Shown in pieces: positions 12,290 to 24,668 of a stretch of 64,000 nt of DNA. Below the pieces are notes generated by a model. The model was not told the DNA's origin, made no database searches, and worked only from the letters and a program-made list of their open reading frames with translations. The position numbers and the translations under genes were made by a program. Every line of letters begins with the position of its first letter. Within the stretch, counting starts at the first letter, position 1. The DNA lies in contig OZ007570.1 of assembly GCA_963931925.1 (NCBI GenBank), positions 25,985,804 through 26,049,803 of the forward strand, in the 5' to 3' direction. This stretch comes from Onchidella celtica (taxonomy: Eukaryota; Mollusca; Gastropoda; Systellommatophora; Onchidiidae).

Positions 12290-15200
12290 TCCCCCTTTTA
12301 TCATATACAAAAAACACTACAAATACGTTGGACGTTATAATTTAGTGCAAATTCCTTAGTTATCTTTTCGGCCCGGTATGTCATGTAAATTTTATCACGC
12401 AAACCATGAAATCAGGCAAGAAGAAAACATGGGATGGTACTGTTGGAGTAATGAAACATTTACACAACCCCGCCAGACTTATCTAACCAAATACAGACAA
12501 ACGCAATTATCATTTTTTTGCAAAATAAATAAATACGTCCTTGTGTGAGAGTCAAGTGGGTGGAGGAAAATGCGTAACCGTAAACAGCTGAGTGCTGACA
12601 GAGAAAACATGCGAGATACCTTCAAAAATAGTATCGTTTACACAAGTGTCATCTAGGTCACAGATTACAGAAGGGGAAACGCCTGTTTCAGTGTCTTTCC
12701 TTTCTTTCTGTTTTATCCACACAAAAATAGTATACAATCTCTCTGGTCTCTCATCTCTAGAGAGTAGGTTCAGAAATGTTGCTATTCTGCACGCTAAAGA
12801 GATGCGCAAGGCGTGTCATAACTGAAAACAATAAATAACTATTATCCCAACACAAAGTGTAGTATTCTTTGTCAAGTAGGTTTCAGACCTTTCAAATGAG
12901 AGAATGGAGTGAAGAGCAAATTAAATGATTATGAAAGTTGATAATCATTACAATTTGTAAATGTGCCAGTCATAACATCAGCTTCAGAGCTACACTCCCT
13001 TAGATAATACATGCATTTCATTCGATGTTTCTTGTTCAAACGAAGTATTGATGCATTGCCTAGAATTGGCGCTGATTTACATTCTCAACATGCATTTCGA
13101 CCATGGAATCTTTTCTATTTCATCAGCTTTTTCTTTTCATCGAATGGGTTTTAGCTCTGTAGCGCAAAGTACTTTGTGAGTGAATTGGCAAACTTCCTAT
13201 GGGACGTCGGTGTCATCTTAGAAATGGATGTCTACTGTAGATATCATTCAAGTGTCACTAACATCAGTTTGGCCATCCTTGTGCCAATTTTGATCTTTGA
13301 GCATCTGTCTTAGGGAAAGAATGAATTGTCAGTCTGATACAACATGGGATTTATCCTCCTTGACGCCACGCCTCCAGGGAGGGTCACGATAACTGTGCTA
13401 AATTCTCCAAGGTATATACAATTTAAAACGCTTGTCCACGAAGGAAGTTACAAAGTCGGCTGATGGAATGCCCGAACAAGGGCGAATTTTTCAACGTGTT
13501 CGGTGTCAACAGCTTGAATTCAACATTTCAAGGCTGAGGACACTGTTATTTGCTTATCTCGGGAAATTCTGGAGAATAATATCATTTCTACCATTTTTCC
13601 TGATCATTGACGATGACTGCAACTAACTCTCTCTCTCTCCCTTTTTTTTTTACTTGTAACAGCTACGGTTTACTAAAACTGTCCCCTGTCTAGTACAACT
13701 ATATTCACTAGTACTAAAAGTCTGTGCTACTATCAGTGCGGCTACGCTACTACTGCAGCAATTACCACTATTCCACTATACCACTACTAATGTACATGAC
13801 TACCTCAGAGATCACTCTGCATTGTGGTAGTAATTGAGCTACCAAAGTTACTACAATTGCTGCACCGCTTTCAAACCGTTCTGCTTTCCTTCCTCCGGGC
13901 ATTGTACTGGAGAGTCTCAAGTTCTCCCGTGAAAATTGAAGCATTCATTTCGAACTCTGCATACCCCAAGAAAAAAGAAGTCGGGGTAAAACGCTGAAAT
14001 GACATTACTGCACTGAAAAACAGAGCCAGTTCTTGAACCATGGCCACAATTGGTCCCAGGCTCAACTGGTTTTGAGGGGACGCGGGGTCGCCTCGAGTAT
14101 CCTCGGCCTGCTACACAGGTGAAGACCTTGCCTGGCTTCGCCAGGTCATCAGAATGTTACTTGTGAATTAACATTATATTATGGGTTTAGATTCTATTTG
14201 AAGTATGCATGCACTTCTGTGGTTTGCCGTTTAGCCAGCAAGAACGGCAGTTTTAACCAACTGGTCTATGTCTACAGGTTTGTAAGCTTTGGTCAATAGT
14301 AATTCTTGATGTCTACCAGATCGTTATACCAAGCAGACGAAAATAGTTTTACTTACACTTTGCATTTATTCCCTCGTCTAAATATGCTTATTAAAGTTTT
14401 TTATACTGTCAAGTATATATGTCAGTGCACAATTATCGTTTCATGTACTAGATATTCTACACTCTCGCAAACGTAGCCACTGACCTATCTTGTTTTCCTT
14501 TGGACCAGTATCCAAATACTATAATTAAATACATCTCAAGTATGCAAGAAACGTGAGGTTACCAACAGTTTTGATTACTGGCTCAGAAAAAACGCAGTGT
14601 GTGTCTTTTTCAGAGCAACAAACTTGACCAAATATTTGGAAACCACAAAAAAAAACTGTCCTTAGTGACCTTTTTCTTGTGTCCAAGGCTGTTCAGTGTC
14701 CTTGCTGCTTGTACAATTACCAAACACTAAACGTGCAAGGGCAGAGAATAATGAGTGTCTAGTACGATCTCCAGGGGCAGCGGATGCCTTGAGTTGCATG
14801 TCCTTCCAATTCAGACACGTACTTTGAAGGTCCATTAGAGGCCAGACTCTGATAATGGCCGGCTTGTCTGACCAGTAGTGACTACTCATTTAGCCAAGTT
14901 GTAGACACGGAGTTATTACTCTCCCGAGGGGAGGTAGCTGGTCGGTACATCTGGTCCTCACACGAGCGTCTAGACCTAATAAATCTTATAGTTTTTGTGT
15001 TTTTAATTTTTAGTATTTTAAAATACTTCATTTCGGCACTCCATAACAATGTCTCATCTCTGTGATTGTATGTCTGTCTATGATCGGTCATTACTCGCCC
15101 GCTGTACGAGGGGCAGCTGGTACACTCTTTGGTGAAATTTGGAGAGTTACAATCGAACATGGCAATAGCTAAATAACAGCTTTTCTCACTTTTTCTTTCC

Positions 15201-17530
15201 ATGCATGTTTTGAAACTTGGTTTTCCTTTGCAATCTGAAGACTGTGACAGGTCTGATCATAATCTGATGGAACGGAAATGCATTTTGTAAAGACAGGACA
15301 TGACCTTGATTCAGACCGATATTTGAAGACGTTAGCCATATAGAAATGGTACTCGAGGCCTTAGGTGAACTCTTTTTTTTTTCGGCTTAATACTTTATAT
15401 ATCTAATTGTAAACTGAGACATCATTAAAACTCTCGTATACTGGGAGGAAAAACTTTAGCTCAAAAGAAAGTATTGTGAGATGACAGAATGAGACAAATA
15501 ATTATGAACAATGTAAACATGGTAGTCGAGTCAATGACATTGGAGATAGAAAGAATGTTTACGTACATTACTTTCCTTTTTCATGAAACATTGAAGCTTC
15601 TATTTTCTCGAAGTGGAAGGGCCGGGGTGGTGTCTACAAATTAAGACACATGAAAATAACAGAAACGTCAACAAAGGCAGAAGAGGTGAGAAATGCCACA
15701 GTTTGATGAGATATAAACCGCTTCTTGTCATGCAATATCATAAAAACCACAGAAAAACTGTGGGGTCGCAGCAGGGCTAGAAGTCATGCAAGCAGTGTAA
15801 TAATTTCCCCTAATGCCCAGTGTCCGATCTTGTAAACACAACAATTGCCTAACAGTTCCAGGGCCATCCCGTCGATTAAAAGTCAAAGATCAAAACGAGA
15901 TGAGCTCTTTGAAACCGTCTGTAAACAATTCTTAATATAATGTGAGTGTGTGTGTGTGTGTACGTGGGTGTGTTGGCTTTTTTCATAATCTATTCACTGT
16001 ATGGTCTATAATTTTCCAATTTATACATCTATTATAACAAGTAGTAAACTAGTTATTGTCAGTAAATAATATCGTATTATTTTTACAATCGTTTAAACAA
16101 AGGTTTTTTCTTTCCTATTTCTCATAAAATCCCATGATTTGGCATGTAATCATACCGATTCCAAGGTAACTCTATCTTTGCGTTGGTGTGTTGCTATAGC
16201 AATGACATTTTTAATTTCATTCTGTCTCACATTCTACGTCCTCCACCCACTCTGGGGAGGCTTTTTTCCTTCTCCCAGTGTCCCTATTCCCCTCTGTCTC
16301 TCTCTCTCTCTGTGTCTTAAGTCAATCATTCTGGATATCATCTAACAAAATTACCCGTCTATCACAGAGACCATGGCCCTTATAGTAAATTTAAGTCTTG
16401 AAAAGAAAAAGACGAAATGGGAGACGCCGGCTGAGAGAAAAATGAAGGTCATCGGTGGACGCTAGGGAACACTGAGAAATCCAAACATACCGCAGTGACG
16501 TAATTCAGTGTTGCACTTCACGAGTAGCCAATGTTAAACCAATTACGCTATGCAGCGTATCTACTTGTTGGAATATCAGTGGTACAATCGTGCACATTAT
16601 GTTTTGCAATGGTTTTCAAGCTATACAATAACCCCTGGTACGCAAAGAACTCCCGGCTCCGCCGAGATGCCCAACAAAGCATTGTCAAGTGATGAGGCGT
16701 AAGTCACCAGTCAATTGACTGCAAAGGCCAATGAGCTTCCTCTCAGCTTACTGCAGATGATGTGCGGTTGCACCGGAGACGTCTTACAACAAACGTGTAG
16801 CGTCGGTGGTAGACCAGATTAGTAAACAGACAGCAAACGCGGGGTGCCAATAACCTACTACCCATGTATATGCCCATTGTGAATGACCTCACAGAGTGTT
16901 TTTGTTTTGTTCTTCCGATCCCCAAGATGGCCTGTGGATCAGCTGATGTGTGTAACTTCGAGATATGTCTGAGCGGTTAAAATACCTGCTGGATGCATTG
17001 CAGTTGACGGTTATGACAGGGGTGGAAAGGATGGATCCAAGTTGGTCAGATTCCCTACCATCCGTGTAAACAAGGGAAAGGAAGTGAAAGAATTGACCGA
17101 ACGTCTCCCATGTGCATGTACACAAGAGCCATTGTATATTGTTGTGAGCTACTTTTAGTTCGCCGCCGGTCGGTTCGCGACGCCTCAAGTGATCACAGTG
17201 CAAGTCAGGTAACGAATCAAAATCAATGCTACAATCGCCATGGTGATGCGTTGGTCCTTATATCAAAGATGGCCGATATGCGCAAAGGGCCTATAAGACA
17301 TGAAGGTCTGTATTATTATGCAATCTTTTTATAGGGTTCAACTGAAAATGTTGGGGTTTGACAATGATCCAGCCATTCGCCCACCCTTCTGTCCATCCAT
17401 TCTCTGACTCACCCACACACTCATCCATCCATTCCACCCACTTGCGCTAGCTTTTAGAGCAATGGGTGCCGCGCGGGACAAAAAAAAAAAAAGCTAAAAT
17501 GCGAAGGATTCTTCCATCCATCCACCACGA
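12290..17530. other. no gene seen
   Basis: About 5.2 kb without recognisable coding sequence. It contains a short dispersed-repeat match at 15738-15785, a small GT run at about 15946, and CCATCC-rich pyrimidine sequence at 17370-17525 leading into the 17.5-kb repeat cluster. Confidence 0.5.
15738..15785 (+). repeat. short dispersed repeat, partner inverted at 49208-49255
   Basis: ATCATAAAAACCACAGAAAA followed by ACTGTGGGGTCGCAGCAGG matches, in inverted orientation, the segment at 49208-49255 with only a few differences over about 45 bases. Weaker similarity may extend to the left. The family is not recognised; a remnant of a longer mobile element is the likely source. Confidence 0.55.
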
Positions 17531-18055
<525 letters not shown>

Positions 18056-18622
18056 ATCTCTCCTTTGGCCACGGTCTTTATGCACAATTTATGTGAACAT
18101 TGACCTGAAAACTCCCCACCTACTATCTTCACATCGTATAAATAATTTCACATTAAATCAACCATCGTCTTCGTGATCATCATCATCTTCCCGTCCCTGA
18201 CACTTTTATCTTTCGACCACACCCCCTCCTATTCTCCTCTTCACACCTCCTTTATCCATCTTGACCGCATCGGAGGATAATAATACCAACAGAAAATGAC
18301 CAATTACTCTTTATCTCTCGGGCCACATTGACCGCTCCCTCGATCCCAGAGGTGACTCTGATGGTCAGCTACTGACTACTGATTCCTCCCTTATCTTTCT
18401 GGCATCGTACCAACCCAGTTTGCATACCAACAGGCGAGAAGGAATGATAGCTGCCTTCCATGATAATGTGACCCTTAACCAAATTAATAAAAAAAAAAAA
18501 AAAAATGGAACATACTCTGTATATGAGTGGAGAAAGTCGCCTCTGAAGAAATGGGGTATAGCCCAAATCGTGATATGCACACAGTGCAAGATGGCCTGCC
18601 TGCCCTGATCTAAAACTGCACA

Positions 18623-18863
18623 ACGCCATTTTAGTTCTTGTTTGTTCTGTCTCCATTTTCTGAAAGACTGGAGACCTTTTAGGGTGTAGAAGTATAGCGA
18701 ATGCAAACTTTGACACATGTTGAAAATGTTTCGTAGCACTTTTCAAACTGTTACCAGTTCCGATTTATTCTAACTTCTTTTCTTATTACTAGGCCGCATG
18801 CGTTTAACGTCGAATTTCTCAGTTGTGCAAAAAGTGGAGTTGAACAAACATGAACTAAGATCG
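18623..18863. mobile_element. miniature inverted-repeat transposon, family B, copy 1
   Basis: Left end GCCATTTTAGTTCTTGTTTG and right end CAAACATGAACTAAGATCGG are inverted repeats of about 30 bp, matching the ends of copies at 34211 and 60353. Conserved internal phrases include AAGACTGGAGA, TTCCGATTTATTCTAA and CAGTTGTGCAAAAAGTGGAG. There is no coding capacity. The superfamily cannot be settled from the ends alone, and no clear target duplication was found. Confidence 0.7.
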
Positions 18864-19050
18864 GGACAGGTGTATTCGCACGACCACAGATGAGTACTCT
18901 ATTCTTGCCAAATATTCCATAAACCTCGAAAAAACACGCCGTATAACCAAAACAGTGACACATACACAGTACCAGATGATAAGCTGGCCCTGCCATTTGA
19001 CGGCACAAGATCTTCTCACAACTGAAAATGGCAGCTCTTTTTTTAATTAA

Positions 19051-19191
19051 TGACCTATGATCTCCTGGAAGGAACCTATTATTTTCTATTCCTGTCGATT
19101 GGAGGGGAGCACGATAGGCCTGTTTCAAATATTAGAACTAAACTTGTATTTAAGATACATTTCAAGTAAAATAGTGCTTTTCCTGCTCTTT
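19051..19191 (+). repeat. 140-bp duplicated segment, copy 2
   Basis: Second copy of the segment at 17531-17668, in the same direction and 1.5 kb away, without the TATC array. Two weak neighbouring matches (minus strand about 18530-18620 against 18940-19005) suggest that the whole 17.5-19.2 kb block is a layered repeat cluster. Confidence 0.85.
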
Positions 19192-22100
19192 AAAGTCAGG
19201 TTCTCCGTACTTATGGGGTTTTACAAAAGGGTCAGAGATATACCCATTGCCCTAAACGCTGGTGCAGGTGTGAAAAGTACTAGATAGAAAAAGTAAGATA
19301 CAATCCGTGTATGACCAAAAAATTCTATAATTATCTGCAGGAATGCTATCAGAGCATTTATTTTTTACGGTATGCAAAAGAGGTGACTTGAAACAGAACA
19401 CGATGGCAAAGATTAGGAGGACGGCAATGGGTAGAAAACATGCTTATTACATGTACCATTACTGTTAGCCCCTTCACTGCCCTTCACACCGTACTTCCCA
19501 AAGTTAATTAGGCCAGTGCGCTGTAGACCTGCTGTGGTCGTACTGTGGACGTACAACATGCGCCCTCATTACGATAGTGAGAATGCGCTGTCCGGTTTAC
19601 CGCGAAGAAAGCGTGTAGCAGTGAATAGATCAGGAACTCAGATCTTCCTCAACTACTGAACTATTTAACTTTTATTTATATGCGACAGCATGGCTAACTC
19701 CAAAAGGACCCATACCTTTGGCACTGAGTTAAAATCTGATTTTTCAGTTTTTGCTGTTATTGTTGTTTTTTGCTAGTTGGTTTTTTTTTTTACCGTGGAG
19801 GATTTTTTGATCAGGATTGATTTTGGCCGAACAGAATCACAATTAGCTTGAAAAGCAGATGAAAAAGCTTTAAAAATTAAAATTCATTGTGGGGCGCACT
19901 AAAGGTTTCAAAACAAAAAGTTAAAGAATGAAACTAGAGGCCAGTTTTTAGTGTGATCCGTTTGGAGAATGATTTTGAAAATGTTAATGAAAATGATGAA
20001 CAGCATGAAGTAGATTTGTTTTTCCTAAGCCATTTCCCTTTGACGGCAGACTGTGTGATTGCATTGCGACATTCAAAACTATGAGAGCAAACACCGAACA
20101 AAATGTCCAGCGATAGAACCGTGAAAATAATTCATACAACTTTATGAAATCAGTTAGACTTTGGAACGGTTGACACCCTACATGGACGAAATGTAGTAAT
20201 GGCCAAGTGAATACTTATCAGTATGTCATGTATATCAGATGCTGTAAAAAGAGATGTCCGGGTATATTTAAGGCACTAACTGATTTGGATCTGCCTACTA
20301 TTTGGATGGTAACATCACTGAGTTTCACTGAGATCCAAAGTCTGCAAAGTCTCATTGAAACCAGAGATATATAAGTACAGAGGGGCTCCACTGTTGGTCG
20401 ATTTGCACTGCGAGACACGGGAGGCTCTTCGAAACTAGTTAGCATGGAGCGGAAAGTAGGTCGCTGCGGTAAACAATACCCGTTAGTGCATTTCCACTAG
20501 GCGTACGAGCTTACAAACGGCTCTAAAAAGTTTCACTCAGCCCAAAATAATGAACAAACCACAGTAAACAGACATGCACACTATCTTTGGTGAGGAAGGT
20601 CTCTTTCAATTCTTGTTTACCGCAGCGAACTAGTTTCGCGATTTGGCGGAATTGAGGTCTCTCCACACATACATACTCTGTGTTGAAATTAAATGTCGTG
20701 ACGTCACCAATCCACTAGTCCGCCCATTGAAATCGACTAGTGCGCGGCTAGGCTAAAATATCAGTGTCTTGTGAATGTTGACTGGAGTGCATGAATTCTT
20801 AAGCGCACTTCTTTTCGCAAACGCCGTGTGTCTTGTAATGTAATTCTGGTGGAGCACTAAGTCAAATTTTGTTTGACCCAGTGTGCGAGGTCTCTGTTTT
20901 CGTCAGCTTACACAAGACAGTTTTGACACTCTCGAAATTGTGGGACAGACTTCCGTTATTTCCATAATCCACATTTCTCATTAAACCCGAGCCTAAAGAG
21001 GCTTGACCCGTCGCGTTGTCAGCCTTAATGGTATGCTGAAGTATAATAATCTTGTGTTTTCAGTAGATTAAGCGAACAAAGAAAATGAATGTGAAGTGTC
21101 ACACCACCATGTTAATTACTGAGCAGTGGATACCTTTGGGTGGATCTACTGCATCTGTGTCACAATAAAATTGGCAAGCATCTCCACATGGAGCGATAAT
21201 TTTCTACCTTATCGGCCAATGAAAATTACAACTCGCTGCACTGGACACGATCATTTGGCAAAGAACATCTAACCAACGACTAGCATCAACCTTATATCTT
21301 CGTAAATAGCCTGTCTTGTGGCAGGTTCACACGAACATTTGCTGTATTTTCCAAATTTCCAGAAATAAAAAGCCGAGAATTTGACCATTCTAATGGGTGT
21401 ATCCCGTGCAGACAAAATAACAGCTCCATTCCATGGGAGGTAATAGACGCCCGCGGTTTGCAGTTTGCCCTTCTTCAGACTGAAACAACCGTTAGTTTAG
21501 CGCTTTATATCACTATTATAGCTTTGAATTTCCTCAAAATAAGTAAAAAAAAATAAAAAAAGCTGGAGAATAATGCCATGTTGTCTTAGATTATCTTCTT
21601 CTCGACTATCCATGATTTATCTGCTGTCATTTCCTGGAACTTTCCAACATGCTTATTTCAGCACTGGACTCCTCGTCTTTCTTGTGATTCCCGCTACTTT
21701 TGTCGCCTGAGAGCATTTTCCTTTCTCTCCATTTAGTCCTTTTTCTTCTATGTTTTACCGTAAACATTTCCCTCTTCCTTCATTTAGTTTGAAACCTTTT
21801 TTGCTAGGAAACCCCTGGGATTGCAGTATTTTTGCCTTATTATTTCTGAATACGTGGATTACTTGATCAAGTTTTTAATGCGTTTCCAGTGACTAGTAAT
21901 CGTGGTAATCTCTCGGAAGTTTGAAAAGGGCGTGGCTGTGCAAGTATCTTTGGGTGTGATTATAGCTCCTGACTACACAGTCACTTTACCGTTTCTGTAT
22001 ATGAGGCATCAACTTTGTGTCGTAAAGACAGTGTTATTGACTGTAGAATCGTGCCTCTCGCTGGTCATCTACACTGAATGATATTTCAAATCAGATTTTG

Positions 22101-24431
22101 ATAAAATTTTGATTAAGAGAAAACCTTGAGGGATACAGACCGGGGTGAAATGGTAATACATAAAGCAGTGAAGATTCACCAGGGAGAGGTGACTCTAAAG
22201 TAAACACGGAGAATCCATTGTACTAGAAAATTGAAAACGGTCATTGAAAATGCATGCACTCTTGAATACAGCTAAAAATATTTTCAATAGATATTTATCG
22301 TTTTTATTTATTAGCAATTGCTCACTATTATTATTTCATACATTAATAATCTACCGACAGTTTACAAAGGGAGTTCAGCGAGAGCAACAGATGGTTTAAT
22401 GAACAAAGTACGTGACTTTCAAGGCATAGGTTATTTATGGAAACATAAGTGATAACGTAACCAGTTATCTCACTTACCGTGAACTGCACGAGTGTTTTCT
22501 CAATTATACACCAGCGGTTTGAGTCTCTATTAACGAAAAACAGCGGCTTGCTGAAGTGGTTCAAACCACCGTCCTTAGTAACAAAACAGAGGAATAATCC
22601 CTGCTTTACTCTACAATGAGATGTGGGTAATATGAAATCCGCATAATGTACGATAACCGCAAAGGTCTTTATCTACCCCCCACGTCAGTCCCCAAAGTGC
22701 GAAGCGTAGAACCACACAACTTTACTGCAGACATACTGTTCTCTGAGAACTACATAACAGGAAATAAAGCATTACTTTATCAGTGTGAATCAAAAGACTT
22801 GAAGATTCTGTTTAAAACAATGAAACATTTTCATGTCACAATTCGATAAGAAAATCCAAATAGAAAAGCGAACAGGGGCGAATAAAGGAAAGAAAACAGT
22901 GAAGGGGAAGATAAGCAAAGGGACAAAATGACGAGCACACCAGAGTAAAGAAAATAGTTATGAGAAACTAACACTGGACAATTCAAGAATGAGTGACAGA
23001 AAGTTAAAGAGACAAAAACGAGATCAGAAATACAAGGGCTCAGTTTTTTTTCAAGTATCGAGAGGTAACATATAAAAGAATTCGTTGTACAAGGAAGGGC
23101 GGAAGCAAAAAATGAATAAAATAGTAAAAAACAAAAACAACAAGAACTCTGGAGAACATGCACAGGGGAAAAAGACAACCATGCAGAAGAAAGATGAAAG
23201 AAAAAGACTTCAAAACGAACACTGAGGAAATGGATGGGAAATCTGACAATATCGACTGGAAAAGAGATAACGAAGAACGCCAAAGACCAAAAATGTGATC
23301 TTATGGACAGAGCAAGAAAATAGTTCAAAATGAAGAAACACCGGGAATTTTAGAAAAATCTCCAGAAAATTCGAAAAATGCAGCTTTGGCGTGTGTAACA
23401 GAAAAAGAACAGAATAACTGTAAAAAAAAATAAAAAATATTTGGAAGAAATAATATGAAGAAACTTTGAAAGGTGCATTTTTGTCTTGTCAGACTGCCAT
23501 TTCATTTTTTGCCCTACACAACTAAAAGCCAAGTTTACCAGCCCATTTATAACCTATAAAGCTTGTTGTCAACTATTAAGGAACGGAAATTACCACTGTC
23601 TCCTTTCGGGGCTGGACTTCCTCTGGCACTATTCATAACAGTACTTAGAGCAGACTCTGAAAAACGTGATGTTGACCGCTGAGGTTGATTCTTTTGAATT
23701 AATTCCTTTCAGGGTCGAAATGCTTTTTCTTCCCCACAGACGCGTCCGGTCTTAGGCAGTATTTGACAGTTAATGATACAAGGTTTTTCTGGTGCATTTA
23801 GAGACTTTGCCATAATCCAGACTTTTAGGTGTATTCAGTCAGGGTCGCTGTGGACCATAGAGGGCAGGCACCGGTAGGGATTAGGAGGACCGTTTACTAC
23901 TCCCAACACAATTATTCCAAACAGCGGTGCAACAAACAGAAAATGCTGATGTTACAAGGACGTTTCTAGGCTTGTGAGTGGGTTGATGATTATATGTACG
24001 AGCGACTGTGCTATGTTTTTGCCATCTGTGTATAATCGTCATTTTTTTTGTGTGTGTTTTTTTTTAATCCTAATTTCACTATTTCGCATACGAACAGATT
24101 TTCTAACCTTATCCCAGTGTTATACTTTTTTTATTATAATATTATTGTTTGTTCTTAAGGTGTTGGGAAAGCTATTAGGAGACTGAGAAATATAAGTAGC
24201 ATATAAGTATTCCTATTCCTATAGGAGTTTGCAACTTTGTTATAACAAGTTTTATCAGTGGGTGTTACTTCATGATGGTTGATTAAAGAATTTTAATAGT
24301 GAATAATATCACACCAAAAACACACACAAAGAGTATAGCAGGCACGTGTAGCATGGCGAACCTGTATAGATGAACTGAAAGACAAATATTATTAAAAACA
24401 TATTTAAAAAAGAATCAAGAAACAGACAAAT
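19192..24431. other. no gene seen
   Basis: About 5.2 kb of non-coding sequence. It holds an inverted repeat at 20430-20638 and a CRE-type octamer at 20699-20706. The purine-rich stretch 22855-23350 produces a long leucine/serine-rich frame on the minus strand that is compositional. Confidence 0.5.
20430..20638. repeat. foldback inverted repeat
   Basis: Left arm CGAAACTAGTT (20430-20440) and CGCTGCGGTAAACAA (20462-20476); right arm TTGTTTACCGCAGCG joined to AACTAGTTTCG (20613-20638). The two left blocks are separated by about 21 bases absent from the right arm. It may be a decayed miniature transposon; no second copy was seen. Confidence 0.6.
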
Positions 24432-24668
24432 GAGGGGTTTAAAATTAGAAGAAACCTATGTGCCATCTGTCTGCTTTTGAGAATAAAGCAATGCGCATCA
24501 TTTCAGTGTAAACCAATCGAATTTAAGAAACGTTTGCAATACTGACATCAACTCTTCGAGTAGATCATTAAAATATTAAATTCGATTGGTTTTTACTGAA
24601 ATGATGCGTTTTGTTTTTTTCTCAAAAGCATTCAAATGACACTTAGATCCCTTCTAATTCTAACCTCC
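24432..24668. mobile_element. long near-palindromic miniature element
   Basis: Arms of about 95 bp: the left starts GAGGGGTTTAAAATTAGAAG and runs to CCAATCGAATTTA; the right runs from TAAATTCGATTGG to CTTCTAATTCTAACCTCC. The arms are about 85% complementary around a 50-bp spacer, so transcripts would fold into a long hairpin. No target duplication is obvious and no second copy lies in the window. Confidence 0.7.

Noticed and set aside
22831-23328. 165-codon minus-strand frame resembling a membrane protein
   Set aside because: Hydrophobic only because the plus strand is purine-rich; no conserved motif, and no repeated or spliced context.
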